From contig VFIW01000111.1 of NCBI GenBank assembly GCA_006386115.1, positions 1 through 64,000 of the forward strand: a stretch of 64,000 nt of DNA, read 5' to 3'. Below, piece by piece: positions 33,753 to 44,099 of this stretch (position 1 is its first letter; each line of letters opens with the position of its first letter). Under the pieces are notes generated by a model, which saw only the letters and a program-made list of their open reading frames with translations, made no database searches and was not told the origin of the DNA. The stretch is from Globisporangium splendens. Taxonomy: Eukaryota > Oomycota > Peronosporomycetes > Pythiales > Pythiaceae. Position numbers and translations under genes: made by a program.

Positions 33753-34757
33753 ATGACCTCCGATATCACTGCCACTGTCCCAGAGACCTTCCGAGCCTAT
33801 GTGCACGAACACTTCGGCGACGCGCTGCAGGAGATCAAGCTGCACACGAATGTCAAGCAACCTCAGCTCGGTGACACTCAGGTGCGAATCAAAGTGCACG
33901 CGGTGGCGATGAATCCCGTCGATTGGAAGCTCGTAGAGTACGGCCAGATGTTTCTGCCAACGGAACCTACGCCAGAATCGCCGTTCCGTATGGGTTTTGA
34001 TGTCGCGGGGACTATTGTCCAAGCAGGTACCGCCGTGAAAGATTTAAAGGTCGGTGACGCCGTGTACGCCATGGCGTCCTTCGGTGTCGTGGGAAGCTTC
34101 GCCGAGTATTTTGATTTGGACGTGAAGTACATCGCACCAAAACCGAAGAGCCTGAGTTTCAACCAAGCCGCAGGAGTGCCATTGGCTGCGCAAACGAGCT
34201 ATCAGGGCCTCGTCAACTTTGGAAAAATCAAGGCTGGCGACCGCGTCTTAGTGTTTGGTGGCAGTAGTGCGACTGGTGCGTTCGCGATCCAGATCGCCAA
34301 GGCGTTCGACGCGTTTGTGATTACCACTACGAGCGCGCGCAACACGGAATTGGTGAAATCATTTGGCGCTGACCAGATCATCGACTACACGAGCGAAAAG
34401 TGGGAAGACATGATTGAGCCGCACTCGGTCGATATCATCTACGACTGCGGCGTTGAGCAAGACTCGTGGAACACTGGCGCGCAGCGTGTTCTCAAGGAAG
34501 ACACGGGTAAGTTCGTGACGATTTTGAGAACCGAGAATCCGATTGAGTCGCCGATTGGAGCGAAGCATTTTGCGATCATGACTGATCCAAACGCGAAGGA
34601 TCTCGGTGAAATCACAAAGCTCATCGAAACTGGCAAGCTCACTGTGCCAATTGACTCGGTCCACTCGTTTGAGAATCTGCTGGAGGCTGTGAAGGTGCAA
34701 AAGTCGAACCGCGCGCGTGGCAAAATCATCATCGAGGTTGTGCCGGAGCAACAGTAA
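33753..34757 (+). CDS. Quinone oxidoreductase-like MDR protein
   Basis: 334 residues from the ATG at 33753. The frame is open back to 33708, but only by a non-ATG codon inside the likely initiator. Family blocks are VAMNPVDW, GFDVAGTIVQAG, SFAEYFDLD, FGGSSATG, SFGADQIIDYT and YDCGVEQDSW. Zinc-free and cytosolic. It ends with EVVPEQQ, similar to the EIVPEQQ end of the gene at 31421, which suggests those two share a more recent ancestor in this part or similar constraint. Confidence 0.9.
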   Translation: MTSDITATVPETFRAYVHEHFGDALQEIKLHTNVKQPQLGDTQVRIKVHAVAMNPVDWKLVEYGQMFLPTEPTPESPFRMGFDVAGTIVQAGTAVKDLKVGDAVYAMASFGVVGSFAEYFDLDVKYIAPKPKSLSFNQAAGVPLAAQTSYQGLVNFGKIKAGDRVLVFGGSSATGAFAIQIAKAFDAFVITTTSARNTELVKSFGADQIIDYTSEKWEDMIEPHSVDIIYDCGVEQDSWNTGAQRVLKEDTGKFVTILRTENPIESPIGAKHFAIMTDPNAKDLGEITKLIETGKLTVPIDSVHSFENLLEAVKVQKSNRARGKIIIEVVPEQQ

Positions 34758-35098
34758 AGCGGGTCTACTTCAATTTGGATACCGAATCCAAGAGCTCTTT
34801 CAGCAAATGTTCACATTGTCCGTTTTTTGCAACGATTCAGTTCCCTCTCTCTGCAGGTACTGCTGAGTAGCCTTTCAAGTGAAATACAGCCAGTTTACCT
34901 GATACTTCAAAATACATTTTTAGTTATTACTGATTCTTTCGCCCACCTTCATAGTCCAATATTGCCGACAATTGTTCGTGATGAGACCTAGCGTAAACAT
35001 TTGATAAGCATCAACTTCTCAGAGCGTTGGTCATTTACTGGATTGATAGGACACGCTTTATTCCGCGATTCTCACGCGAGTCCCACGTGACGACGGCA
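34758..35098. other. Intergenic, upstream of the M96-like gene
   Basis: 341 AT-rich bases. I see no convincing initiator, repeat or RNA gene. Confidence 0.4.
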
Positions 35099-36551
35099 AT
35101 GCATTTGAGCGACTCGCACGATCACGCGTCCGTGCACGTGCTGCACGACTTTCTGGCGCACTGGCGCGAGGACGACGACCTGGCGCTCGAGGTCGCGGCG
35201 TCCGAGCAGAGCCACAGCAGCACGCCAGATGAGGACGCCAGCTCTAATGCTGACGACGCGCCTCCCGCGAGACGGCCGCGACGCAATAGGTACGCGGAGG
35301 TCGCGCAGCTCCAGGAGCAGGTCAAGATGCTCGAAGACGAGCTCGTAACAGTGCGCGAGCAGTGGAAGCGCAAGTCGTCGTCTGCGGTCCGCCATCGTGC
35401 GATCGTGAAGCGCAATGGAGCGCAAGGCGAGGTCACATGGAGCCAGATGGCGTCGCGAGAGGTGAAGTTATTGCGCAGGTCGGAGCACGCGACGCACGAA
35501 CTACGAGACAATATCCACAAGAACCGAAACGCCGTGAAAGATGTGCGCCGATTGCTGATGAAAACACGACGCCTCGCCGTCGCTGCCACCATGGTGAGCA
35601 TATATGCATCGTTGCTTTTGTGGTTGCACGGGGCTCACATTTTGTATATGCGTTTGTGTGCGTACGAAGCAAATTTTTCAGAATCCACTGTCACGAATTT
35701 CTCGTTTGTATCCCGATCGCGTTCTCTCGAATAGCAGCTCGATCTTCCAGACACTCTTCCACGACATAGAGAGCATGAAACGCGAGCTCAGCCGCGTCGA
35801 CGCGCTTTTGACGGCCCGCAACAGCGAGCTGCACGAATATCGCACGCTACGCGAATGGAATGTGCGCGAAGGGCCATCGACAGGTCTCTTCTTGGAGTGT
35901 ATAGACTGTTGCACTGTCCCATTCGATCGCGTACAAGTGCACAAAGGCATCCTGCGACTCCACGGCGAACCAAAGCAAGCGGATGGCGAGCCAATGGTGA
36001 TGGAGGTTCGTAGCCAGTAAGCTGATACCACAATAGCCGGATGTGTGGTGTGAGAACTGACTGTCGATTCTCTGTGGTACCAACCTTAGTACTTTTACGC
36101 AACGGATGATACTATTGCGCGTCAGTACGTTGTGCATTATGACAACAATAAGCACGCCGGGTACGTGCGGCTGACCGAAGTCGCGATCCACTACAGCGAT
36201 GACACGCAGTCCGTTGTGCTGGTGCTCAAGAACGTGCAGCCAGTGACAGCGACAGGCGAGCCTATCGATGCCATCGTGCTGCGTGATCGGAAGTGGATAA
36301 TCGTCCGAAGTCGCGGCAACGATGACTGCGCTGCGGCAGGCTGCGCGACGTCGACGATCGAGTCCTATCAGAAGATGACACCACAAGAGGTGCGTATAGA
36401 CCTAGGAGGACAGTGGAATCGGCAGTTGCTCGAAGAAGCATTTATCGAGCTCTGTGACGAGAGTGTGTCGAATTTTCATCGACGTCTCGAGACGAGTCTC
36501 GTCCAACAAGGGATGCAAAACAACAGGCGGTTCCAGGCCGCGGAGGTGTGA
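35099..36551 (+). CDS. Oomycete M96/bZIP-like protein, two introns
   Basis: Three exons fit in phase: 35099-35593, 35751-36005 and 36090-36551, giving 403 residues. The first intron is GTGAGC...TTCCAG (157 nt). The second uses a less typical donor (GTTCGT) with acceptor CCTTAG (84 nt); a better-looking donor at 36017 would break the frame. The N-terminal third is acidic, then RRPRRNRYAEVAQL followed by heptads gives a basic region plus coiled coil, as in the oomycete M96 mating-specific family with bZIP-like N-termini. The C-terminal half would be the START-like part usual in that family. The first ATG after an upstream TTG is used. Probably nuclear and regulatory; exact function unknown. Confidence 0.65.
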
Positions 36552-37120
36552 TGCATCTGTCAACGTGAAGGTAATACAGCGAAACTGAGGAGGTGCCCCA
36601 ATGCAGAGCTGTTGTGCTCGTATCGAGATTGATGTGATTCAACGATTGCGGCTCTCGTGCATCGTAAATGATGCAAAATTACTGGGCTCTTTAGATACAG
36701 ATTCACGGTGCCTTGCTGAAAAAGGTTCAAAGGCGAGGGCATGATACAAAGAAAAATTCGTGGCTAAGGACTTGGACCAGCAATAATATGTGTCGATGTC
36801 AGTAAATGCAAAATCCAGTGGTTGCCGTTGTCTTGAGGGCAGCTGCATCCGAACATTGTGTATCTGTGTGCAACGATAACTTGTTGCAAAACTCTCAACC
36901 ATGTAAATCTAATACACTGTAGAAGTGGATGGAACAAGAGAACGATTGGACGTCAAGCAAATCACGAAATTTGGGTAGTTCGCAAAGAAGGCTTAACTCA
37001 ATTTTCAGCATTTTAGGTGGTTACCAAAATTCAGTGATGACTCCTGACGACACAACTTTCAAATCTCTCTTAATTAAAAGGCATCAATACACAATGTCCT
37101 CACTGGAGACACGATCTTTC
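36552..37120. other. Intergenic, convergent 3' ends
   Basis: 569 AT-rich bases between two genes pointing at each other. No gene, repeat or RNA is recognised. Confidence 0.4.
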
Positions 37121-38772
37121 TTACATCGTCTCTTCGGCTGGCAAGACTTGCACGAGCTGGGTCATTCCATTGTCAGCATGGAAGGCAACGTGGCAATGGG
37201 TCATGATCCGACCGATCATGTGGTCTTGCGGCGTGAAGCGGATCTGGACTTGCGTCTTAAATAGCGGAACGGTGTCACGCCACTCGCCAACTCCAAACAA
37301 AATGTTGTCCGGATCGGCCGCCGCATCCCGACTCGTGATCTGGAAATGGGACGCGTGCATGTGGAACGGGTGGTTCATCGTGTGACATGTGTGCTTCACG
37401 TCCTCCATCTTGTCATTGTGGCCTGCCACCTGCTCGTGAATCAAGTAGTTCTTGGTCAACAAGCTGATGTTGTCGCGATGCTCCAATTTTTCTACCAGGC
37501 TCTCGTCGCAATGGTGGTTCGCATAGTTTTCCACTGAGAGTTCCCATTGCTGCGGCTCGCCCACGCGCATTGAGTAGTTGACAAAGCGATGCTCGAACTT
37601 TTGTTTGTTAACACCCATAACCATGCCGTTTTTGTCGTCCTTCCACATCGAGAACTCGTAGTTGTACTTATTCGCCGGTGGAATCTCCGACGACTTTTCA
37701 GCAATGCTGCTCTGCATATACTCAGGAAGCCTTGGTAGTGCGCTCGGCACCACCATCTCGAGGCGCTTGTCGCCGATGACGCGCAGCAATACAACTTTCT
37801 GTGATGGCACACGAAACTGGTTGACTTTTCCCAGCAAGTGGTTTCTCTTCGGACTTGACTCCGTCTCCATGAAGAATGTGCCAGGGTTCTTGCACATGAC
37901 TGCGAGATCTGCGCGTCCGCCTGGTGGAATCACTACCACATCGCGTTTAACAGGAGCCTCCCAGTAGATTCCATCCATCGCCAGCACATACATTTCACAA
38001 TCCGGTGCGATTAGCTCGGCGACATTATTGGCAATCGCATTGACGTATCGAAGGCGCTTGAATTCACCGGGCTTCGTGTGCACTTCGGGAAGGTACTGGC
38101 CGTTCACGTACGCGCGAAGCAGCGAAGTGTCATTAAGTTGCGAGTTCCTGCCGACACGCAAGTCCACAGGGAACGTTTCACCCTCTTCTTCGTCTTCTTC
38201 TTCGCTGTCGATACCTATCTGCATGACCTTCAGGGGAAACGTGCTATAACGTGTCATCGTAAACAAACAACCACATTAAATCAATGAGTGAGTTAGCACG
38301 AAATCCAGCATGCAGTCAATTAAAGCAACGCACCAGTCCGTGGACGTGTACATTCGTCATGTTCGCATCGCCGTCGCCGAGTTCGTTCGTGACTCGCAGC
38401 ACCAGCCTGTCGCCAGGACACACTTTGATCGTCGGCGCTGGGACCATGCCGCTATAAGTGCGCGCGTTGAAGCCAACGTATTGGCTCTCAAAGCGACTCA
38501 TTTGCACCGTCAGTTCCACGTGCAGCTCACTTGGTTCGTTTTCGAACGGCAGTGGCCGCCTGCTCGTCTTGCGGTTGGTGTTTGAGTCGCTCGCACGCAT
38601 CGACTGGATGCGCAGCCATGTAGTTCAATCTTTTCACGCAGGGCGACTCGATCACCTTGGGCTGCTTCAACGGCAGGTAGTCGTCGTGCGCAGACGCGTA
38701 GATCCAGGTCAGCGCAATCCACAACAACATGACACACTGCATATTGGCTCGCGAGGTGGGAATCGAGACCAT
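37121..38772 (-). pseudogene. Multicopper oxidase with internal deletion and frameshift
   Basis: Laccase/ascorbate-oxidase-like. It begins at ATG 38772 (or 38742, before MLLWIALTWIYASA) with a signal peptide. After about 60 residues the frame must shift near 38530-38600 to reach cupredoxin 1 (PSELHVELTVQMSRF, GMVPAPTIKVCPGD, NVHVHGL). An intron 38333-38244 (GTGCGT...TTATAG, CTAAC branch) then joins to HVSPEGHAD, as expected. There the normal continuation stops: the rest of cupredoxin 1, including the expected WYHxH copper ligands, is absent, and the sequence jumps to cupredoxin 2 in another frame (AYVNGQYLPEV, VIPPGGRADLAV). Cupredoxin 3 is complete, with HPFHMHASHF and THCHVAFHADNGM. The acidic stretch SEEEDEEEG at the junction is not typical. 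Nonfunctional as read. Confidence 0.75.
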
Positions 38773-39321
38773 CTCGAAATTTGAAGAATGACAGCGACTA
38801 AATTGGTCACCAGAGCGGCAAGAGTGACCGGAAAGGATCGGCGATCGGTAGGGGAACCTGCTGCCACTGGGAGTTTTTTAGCGCCGTCACCACTCCTGGT
38901 ACATTCGCTTATTCTACACTCGGGAACGCAAGGCACATTTGGATGTGCAATGAGTGGGTCATCACGCCGATTACTGCACCTTGCATACATTCTTCAGAGC
39001 ATCGAAATTTTACTCGTTTCGACCGATGGATGGTGATCAACTATTCAAAAAACGTAATTTAAACCAATCAAGCGGCCAGTCCATGACGAGCAAGGTCACA
39101 TGAAACTCTGTGTTCGTTCGATGAAGATTTTTCAACTCCTTCAAGCCACAAGTTTTGGTTTTTCAGCGTAGTTCCAGTTGTAAGTGGCCTGAAGTCAGCC
39201 TCACGGATAGATCTTTGGCGCGTCTCTATTCTCTTATAGACTCTACGAAGCACAAGGCACGCATGAGCAACAGCAACTTTGCTCTAACTGTCCATGGAGC
39301 GCTTGCAGCTTTTCTAGCTTG
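38773..39321. other. Intergenic between divergent multicopper oxidase and aldo-keto reductase
   Basis: 549 bases. They should contain both promoters, but no strong initiator is visible. No other feature seen. Confidence 0.4.
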
Positions 39322-40497
39322 ATGAACTCTATGGACACCCTGATTCTGACGACTGCCGCCGCTGCGCCTGCCAAGCACAACATGAAGTACCGCTACTTGG
39401 GCGACTCTGGACTGCTCGTGTCCACGCTCTCGCTCGGAAGCTGGGCCAACTTCAACGGGAACTTTGGCGTCGACGATGCTTACACCATCATGGTCAAGGC
39501 ATTCCAAGGCGGCGTCAACTTCTTTGATAACGCCGAAGGGTACGCGCTCGGCAAGTCCGAGGAGATCATGGGCCATGCTATCCAGCGCGGCATCGCAGAT
39601 GGGGTGTGGCAACGCGAAGACTTGGTGCTCTCGACCAAGATCTTCCTCGGCACGAAGGCTGGCCCAAACGACCAAGGCTTGGGCCGCAAGCACATCATCG
39701 AAGGTACCATGGCGTCGTTGAAGCGTATGCAGCTGGACTACGTGGACGTGATCTTTTGCCACTGCCCTGAATCGTCGACTCCGATCGAGGAAACGGTGCG
39801 CGCCATGAATCACGTCATTGAACGAGGCTGGGCGTTCCACTGGGGGACCAGCGAGTGGAGCTCTCACGATATCATCCAGGCGCGCGAGATCGCCGATCGA
39901 CTTCGTCTGATCCGTCCGATCGTCAAGCAGCCCGAGTATCACATCTTGGAGCGTTCTCGCGTGGAATTTGACTATGCAAATTTGTATCAGAAGTACAAAC
40001 TCGGCCTCACGACGTGGTCGCCGCTCGCGTTTGGCATCCTGACCGGCAAGTACAGTCAAGGGATTCCAGAGGGGTCGCGCTTGCAGACGGAGTGGATTGC
40101 GTCGCTCGTGCCGGACCTCGCCGTGCGAGCCGCCAAGGCTGACAAGATGAAAGCCATCGCTGATGAACTTGGCTGTTCGCTCGCGCAGTTCGCGATCGCG
40201 TGGTGTGCGTCCAACAAAAACGTGTCCACAGTGATCCTTGGAGCTTCTAACGTTCGGCAGCTTGAGGAAAATCTCCAGGCCAACGCGTTCATCGACAAGA
40301 TTACACCGGAGATCAAGGCGCGCGTCGACGAGATCGTGCAGTTTGTGCCAAAGATTCCTCAACACGACCGTTTCTGTATCCTTCGTAAAATGTCTTTTCG
40401 ATGGCAAGCTTACTTTGGTGTTGCCTGTGTGGTGAAATGCCGTCTCCTGTCTGTAAGATATTCATTGAAACGTTCGAATGCAATCTCTTCGAAGTAG
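39322..40497 (+). CDS. Aldo-keto reductase, K+-channel beta-subunit-like (AKR6 type)
   Basis: 391 residues from ATG 39322 (ATG 39331 also possible). TIM-barrel NADPH oxidoreductase with the catalytic tetrad visible: Asp and Tyr in FFDNAEGYALGKSEEIMG, Lys in LVLSTKIFLG and His in DVIFCHCPESSTPIEET. Then HWGTSEWSSHDI, QPEYHILER, TTWSPLAFGILTGKY and the cofactor-binding VILGASNVRQLEENL. The N-terminal start KYRYLGDSGLLVSTLSLGSW is typical. The last ~45 residues after VPKIPQHDR are not typical: hydrophobic, Cys-containing, then basic. They may be a lineage-specific tail or read-through past a lost stop or unspliced intron. Probably cytosolic; substrate unknown. Confidence 0.88.
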   Translation: MNSMDTLILTTAAAAPAKHNMKYRYLGDSGLLVSTLSLGSWANFNGNFGVDDAYTIMVKAFQGGVNFFDNAEGYALGKSEEIMGHAIQRGIADGVWQREDLVLSTKIFLGTKAGPNDQGLGRKHIIEGTMASLKRMQLDYVDVIFCHCPESSTPIEETVRAMNHVIERGWAFHWGTSEWSSHDIIQAREIADRLRLIRPIVKQPEYHILERSRVEFDYANLYQKYKLGLTTWSPLAFGILTGKYSQGIPEGSRLQTEWIASLVPDLAVRAAKADKMKAIADELGCSLAQFAIAWCASNKNVSTVILGASNVRQLEENLQANAFIDKITPEIKARVDEIVQFVPKIPQHDRFCILRKMSFRWQAYFGVACVVKCRLLSVRYSLKRSNAISSK

Positions 40498-41183
40498 TGC
40501 ACAAGTATGCGTCTTCTTTATCAACAACCTCCGAGATGTCGTCTCGGTTTGAACGGAAATAGTGTAGATTTGTCGATGAGTTCCCTCACCGACGCAAGAT
40601 ATTTACTTTCCTACAATTGCCTTGGCGCTGTACGCCCAACTGTCCATCAACGTGTATCGTCTGTGTTTCCGAGAAAGAGAGAGAGGGAGAAATGCAGCAT
40701 GGGGTCTGCGCTAACCAATGGCGCGTGGCATGGAAAAGTGGTGACAGTCGCTCAGGTGGGGGTGGCCGTAATCATTTGCCAAATGCGTCAACATATAAAC
40801 GCAATGCAAATGTTGATTACTTGCACGTACAATTAGTTGTAACAGGCTATTTATGTTTAGGCATAACTGAAGTAGTATATGTACCACATGCTTGATACAT
40901 TCTCATAAAGTATAGCAGGGTGCGTTAGTTGCTCGATTTCGTCATACGCATTTGCTGATGGCATCTGTTGGACAAAAAAGAGCCATTTTCGACCTTGAAG
41001 CTCAACGTCACACGTGCTTTCGGCTGGTACGTGGACATGACTGCTGCTGCATGCCGTTGCAGTATCAAGCCTTCGTCCCCCTCCCTCCCCCCAGCCGCAC
41101 ATTGTTGAGCTGCCGCCGTTCTTTAATCATTTCGCGATCGACCTTGAGACTCACAAGATTCGCTCTCAAGTCAGCTCCCAGAT
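40498..41183. other. Intergenic, with a stretch resembling an end of element B
   Basis: No gene. At 40670-40765 a GA-rich run is followed by GGCATGGAAAAGTGGTGACAG and then GGGGGTGGCCGTAATCATT. The B right end has GACATGGAAAGTACCACTG after its GA tract and CGGTGGCCGCAATCATG on the other strand. The resemblance is short and mixed in orientation. Confidence 0.35.
41127..41140 (+). promoter_or_regulatory. Oomycete-type initiator
   Basis: TCATTTCGCGATCG, 11 of 14 matches to TCATTYYNCAWTTT and sharing CGATC with the array initiators, 44-57 bases before the ATG at 41184. Confidence 0.55.
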
Positions 41184-42176
41184 ATGACGCCAACTCCATC
41201 GACCTTCCAAGCCTACGTGTTTGAAAACTACGGTGATCCGCTCCAGGAGATCAAGCTTCGCACGGATTTCCCACAGTCCGCATTGCAACCAACCGATGTG
41301 CGCATCAAAGTCCACGCCACGGCGTTGAACCCGATCGACTACAAGGTCGTGGACCATGGCGCCAAGTACTTGCCAACAGGGCCAAGCGCCGAGACCCCAT
41401 TCCGTCTCGGTCATGACGTTGCCGGCACCATTGTGGAAATAGGCGTCGATGTGAAGAACTTCCGAATCGGCGATGCCGTGTACGCGAAGACGTACTTTGG
41501 GTCCCTGGGCACGTTCGCCGAGTACATTGACCTCGATACAAAATTCGTGGCGCTGAAGCCGCGGAACCTGACGTTTAACCAAGCTGCTGGCGTGCCGTTA
41601 GCCTCGCAAACGAGTTACCAAGCGCTCGTGAACTACGGTAATATCAAGGAAGGCGATCGCGTACTGGTCCTTGGGGGAAGTAGTGGCACGGGTGCGTTTG
41701 CGATTCAGATCGCGAAAGCGCTTGGAGCGAGCTTTATCGCAGCCACGACGAGTGCGCGCAACCACGAGTTGGTCAAGTCGTTTGGCGCCGACCGTGTCAT
41801 CAACTACACAAGCGAGAGGTGGGTCGATGTCCTTGATGCGCACTCGATCGACATCATCTACGACTGCGGTGCCGAGCCGAACGCTTGGAACACCGATGCC
41901 CAGCGGGTACTGAAACGAGACACTGGCAAGTTTGTGACCATTTTGACGACGGAAAACCCGATTGAGTCGCCAATTGGCGCTGCGTTTTTCAAGATGATGA
42001 CCAACCCAGCGTCAGTGGATTTGCCTGCGATCACGAAGCTTATCGATGCCGGCAAGATCTTCACGCCCATTGACTCAGTGCACAAATTTGAGAACCTCCT
42101 GGACGCGATCAGGATCCAGATGTCCAACCGAGCGCGCGGTAAGATCATTCTCGAAGTGCTGCCTGATCAAAAGTGA
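41184..42176 (+). CDS. Quinone oxidoreductase-like MDR protein
   Basis: 330 residues, single exon. Blocks are TALNPIDYKVVDHG, GHDVAGTIVEIG with His where most copies have Phe, SLGTFAEYIDLD, LVLGGSSGTGAFAIQIAKALGA, SFGADRVINYT and YDCGAEPNAW. Zinc-free, no signal peptide. It ends DQK and stops with TGA after a conserved C-terminus, which shows that TGA is a real stop in this genome. Most similar in pattern to the genes at 33753 and 43673. Confidence 0.9.
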   Translation: MTPTPSTFQAYVFENYGDPLQEIKLRTDFPQSALQPTDVRIKVHATALNPIDYKVVDHGAKYLPTGPSAETPFRLGHDVAGTIVEIGVDVKNFRIGDAVYAKTYFGSLGTFAEYIDLDTKFVALKPRNLTFNQAAGVPLASQTSYQALVNYGNIKEGDRVLVLGGSSGTGAFAIQIAKALGASFIAATTSARNHELVKSFGADRVINYTSERWVDVLDAHSIDIIYDCGAEPNAWNTDAQRVLKRDTGKFVTILTTENPIESPIGAAFFKMMTNPASVDLPAITKLIDAGKIFTPIDSVHKFENLLDAIRIQMSNRARGKIILEVLPDQK

Positions 42177-42677
42177 GCACAATAATCTAGCGTGTAGGAG
42201 CTGAAGTTCGTTTGCGCATGCCCAGATTTGAATAAAGGTATTAAAATTGTGGGCATAAGTTGGATCATTGCACAAATGAGGCACCATTGGCACACATGGC
42301 GCTCAAAAATATGCAATTCAAGAGGCGAGGTTGAAAAAGCTTTGATCCTGTCGTGATCTTGCACCGTCAAGCATGCTGCTATTCTCATATTAACTCCACT
42401 TTCTCTTATCTCCCGACTGAATCTGTAACAGCGGTCGCCGAGAAAAAATCGGAAAATAGTCGGAAGTTAAGGGTTTACATCGAGGATATTGATGAAAGTG
42501 GTATGACGAAGGCGTGACAACAACACTAAGAGGAATTGTAGGAGGCAAAAGGGGGTCAAGAGCGCAGACGGTGTTACATTTGTTGTGGTTATGATGCTTC
42601 TGTATATGTCTGGAGTGCACAGATTGAGGTTCAGCACCAGATACCAGTCTGAGCAGGTATTTTATGCAGCAAGTCCC
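42177..42677. other. Intergenic, convergent 3' ends
   Basis: 501 bases between two convergent oxidoreductase genes. No gene, repeat or RNA is recognised. Confidence 0.4.
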
Positions 42678-43673
42678 TTATTCGACGTCAAGAAGCACCT
42701 GGAGGATGATTTTGCCCCGCGCATGCCCCGACTTTTGCACCTTCACCGCGTCCAGGAGGTTCTCAAATGGGTGCACCGAGTCAATGGGAGTCACGAGTTT
42801 TCCAGCATCAATGAGCTTCATAAGCTGGAGCAGCATATCCGGGGTCGGGGCGACGACAGACTGCACAAGCGATGCGCCAGTGGCAGATTCGATGGGCTCT
42901 CCCACTTTCCCGATGGTTACGAACTTGCCCGTTTCTTTCTTGAGGACGTGCTGTGCCACAGTGTTCCACGAGTTGGGCTCGACACCGCAATCGTAGATGA
43001 GATCGATTGAGTGAGCAGCAAGCACTTCAGACCATTTCTCAGTCGTGTAATCAATCACCTGGTCCGCCCCGAAGGATTTGACATGTTCCACATTGCGGGT
43101 ACTGGTGGTCGCCGCGACAAAGCCTGCGCCGAGCGCCTTGGCGATCTGGATGGCTGCCGTGCCGGTGGCGCTAGTCCCACCCAGAACCAGCACGCTGTCG
43201 CCCGCCTTGAATTTCCCATCATCCACGAGCGCTTGGTAACTCGTCTGAGAGACTGACGGCACACCCGCGGCTTGAACGAACGTCAGTTTGGCCGGCTTCG
43301 GAGCGACGAGCGTCGCGTCGACATCCACGTATTCGGCAAACGATCCAGTTTGTCCAAAGAACGCTACACCGAACACGGCATCACCGACCTTGAGCCCCTT
43401 CACATCGGCGCCGACTTGGACGAGCGTGCCAGCCACATCAAAACCCATCCGGAACGGTTTCTCAGCAGATGGCTCCGGCATGAAGAATTGGCCTTGCTCC
43501 ACGAGTTTGTAGTCGATCGGGTTCAGGGCTGCAGCGTGGACTCTGATGCGCACTCGGTGATCCGCGAGTTCCGAGTGCTGGATATTGGTGCGAAGCTTGA
43601 TTTCAGTGAATGCGTCACCAAAGTTCTCAAAGACGTAGGCCTTGAAGGTATCGACGCTGGTGTTGGTGACCAT
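42678..43673 (-). CDS. Quinone oxidoreductase-like MDR protein
   Basis: 331 residues from ATG 43673; the open frame further upstream reaches only a GTG at 43697. Blocks are AALNPIDYKLVEQG, GFDVAGTLVQVG, SFAEYVDVDATLV, LVLGGTSATGTAAIQIAKALGAGF with Thr in the second loop position, SFGADQVIDYT and YDCGVEPNSW. The sequence of its final quarter (VGEPIESATGASLVQSV) differs from the PIESPIGA usual in this cluster. Zinc-free, cytosolic. Strong initiator at 43717-43732. Head-to-head with the gene at 44100. Confidence 0.9.
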   Translation of the reverse strand: MVTNTSVDTFKAYVFENFGDAFTEIKLRTNIQHSELADHRVRIRVHAAALNPIDYKLVEQGQFFMPEPSAEKPFRMGFDVAGTLVQVGADVKGLKVGDAVFGVAFFGQTGSFAEYVDVDATLVAPKPAKLTFVQAAGVPSVSQTSYQALVDDGKFKAGDSVLVLGGTSATGTAAIQIAKALGAGFVAATTSTRNVEHVKSFGADQVIDYTTEKWSEVLAAHSIDLIYDCGVEPNSWNTVAQHVLKKETGKFVTIGKVGEPIESATGASLVQSVVAPTPDMLLQLMKLIDAGKLVTPIDSVHPFENLLDAVKVQKSGHARGKIILQVLLDVE

Positions 43674-44099
43674 GGTGAGTTGACTGGTTGTTTGCACTTG
43701 GTGTGAGACTGGAAGCAGTTTGAAGAATGAGCAAATGCGAGAGAGGCTGAAATGAACTCAACCTTGCCTTCGAGAAGAGAACGGACGTGATGGGGTTGTC
43801 ACATCCCATTCGCCTGAAGTTGAGTGACTAGATCGACTCGCACTGAAGCGAAGTTGAAGCAAAGCGTCACTGGCGCGCGGTCGGATTGCGGAGACCTCGC
43901 CATTCGAAAAGTGCGACCACAATCTTCCCTCGCTTCAATGCCCTTTCGAAGGTGAGTGTCTGCTTGCGTAAACAAATTATATCTTCAGCTTTGTATAGTC
44001 ACTAAAATGAACTGGAGACTGTCCTCTCAATTATGAGTGTTGGTCGGCATGTGACCCCCTCGTTTTGTTCGGTGTCATTTTCAGCAAGACGAGTCGAGG
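43674..44099. promoter_or_regulatory. Divergent promoter between oxidoreductase genes 43673 and 44100
   Basis: 426 bases shared by two divergent genes. The minus-strand side has a strong initiator. Near 43815-43860 an imperfect inverted pair CTGAAGTTGAGTGAC / GCGAAGTTGAAGC surrounds CTAGATCGACTCG. I see no clear initiator on the plus side. Confidence 0.5.
43717..43732 (-). promoter_or_regulatory. Oomycete-type initiator
   Basis: Minus strand GCTCATTCTTCAAACT, matching GCTCATTYYNCAWTTT at 14 of 16 positions, 44-59 bases before the ATG at 43673. It confirms that start over the GTG at 43697. Confidence 0.78.

Noticed and set aside
36017..36022. GTAAGC as donor for the second intron of the M96-like gene.
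   Set aside because: It is the better-looking splice site, but no acceptor downstream keeps the frame; GTTCGT at 36006 does.
39226..40407. A 393-codon antisense open frame over the aldo-keto reductase.
   Set aside because: The sense strand has all family motifs; the antisense product is Arg/His-rich with no domain.
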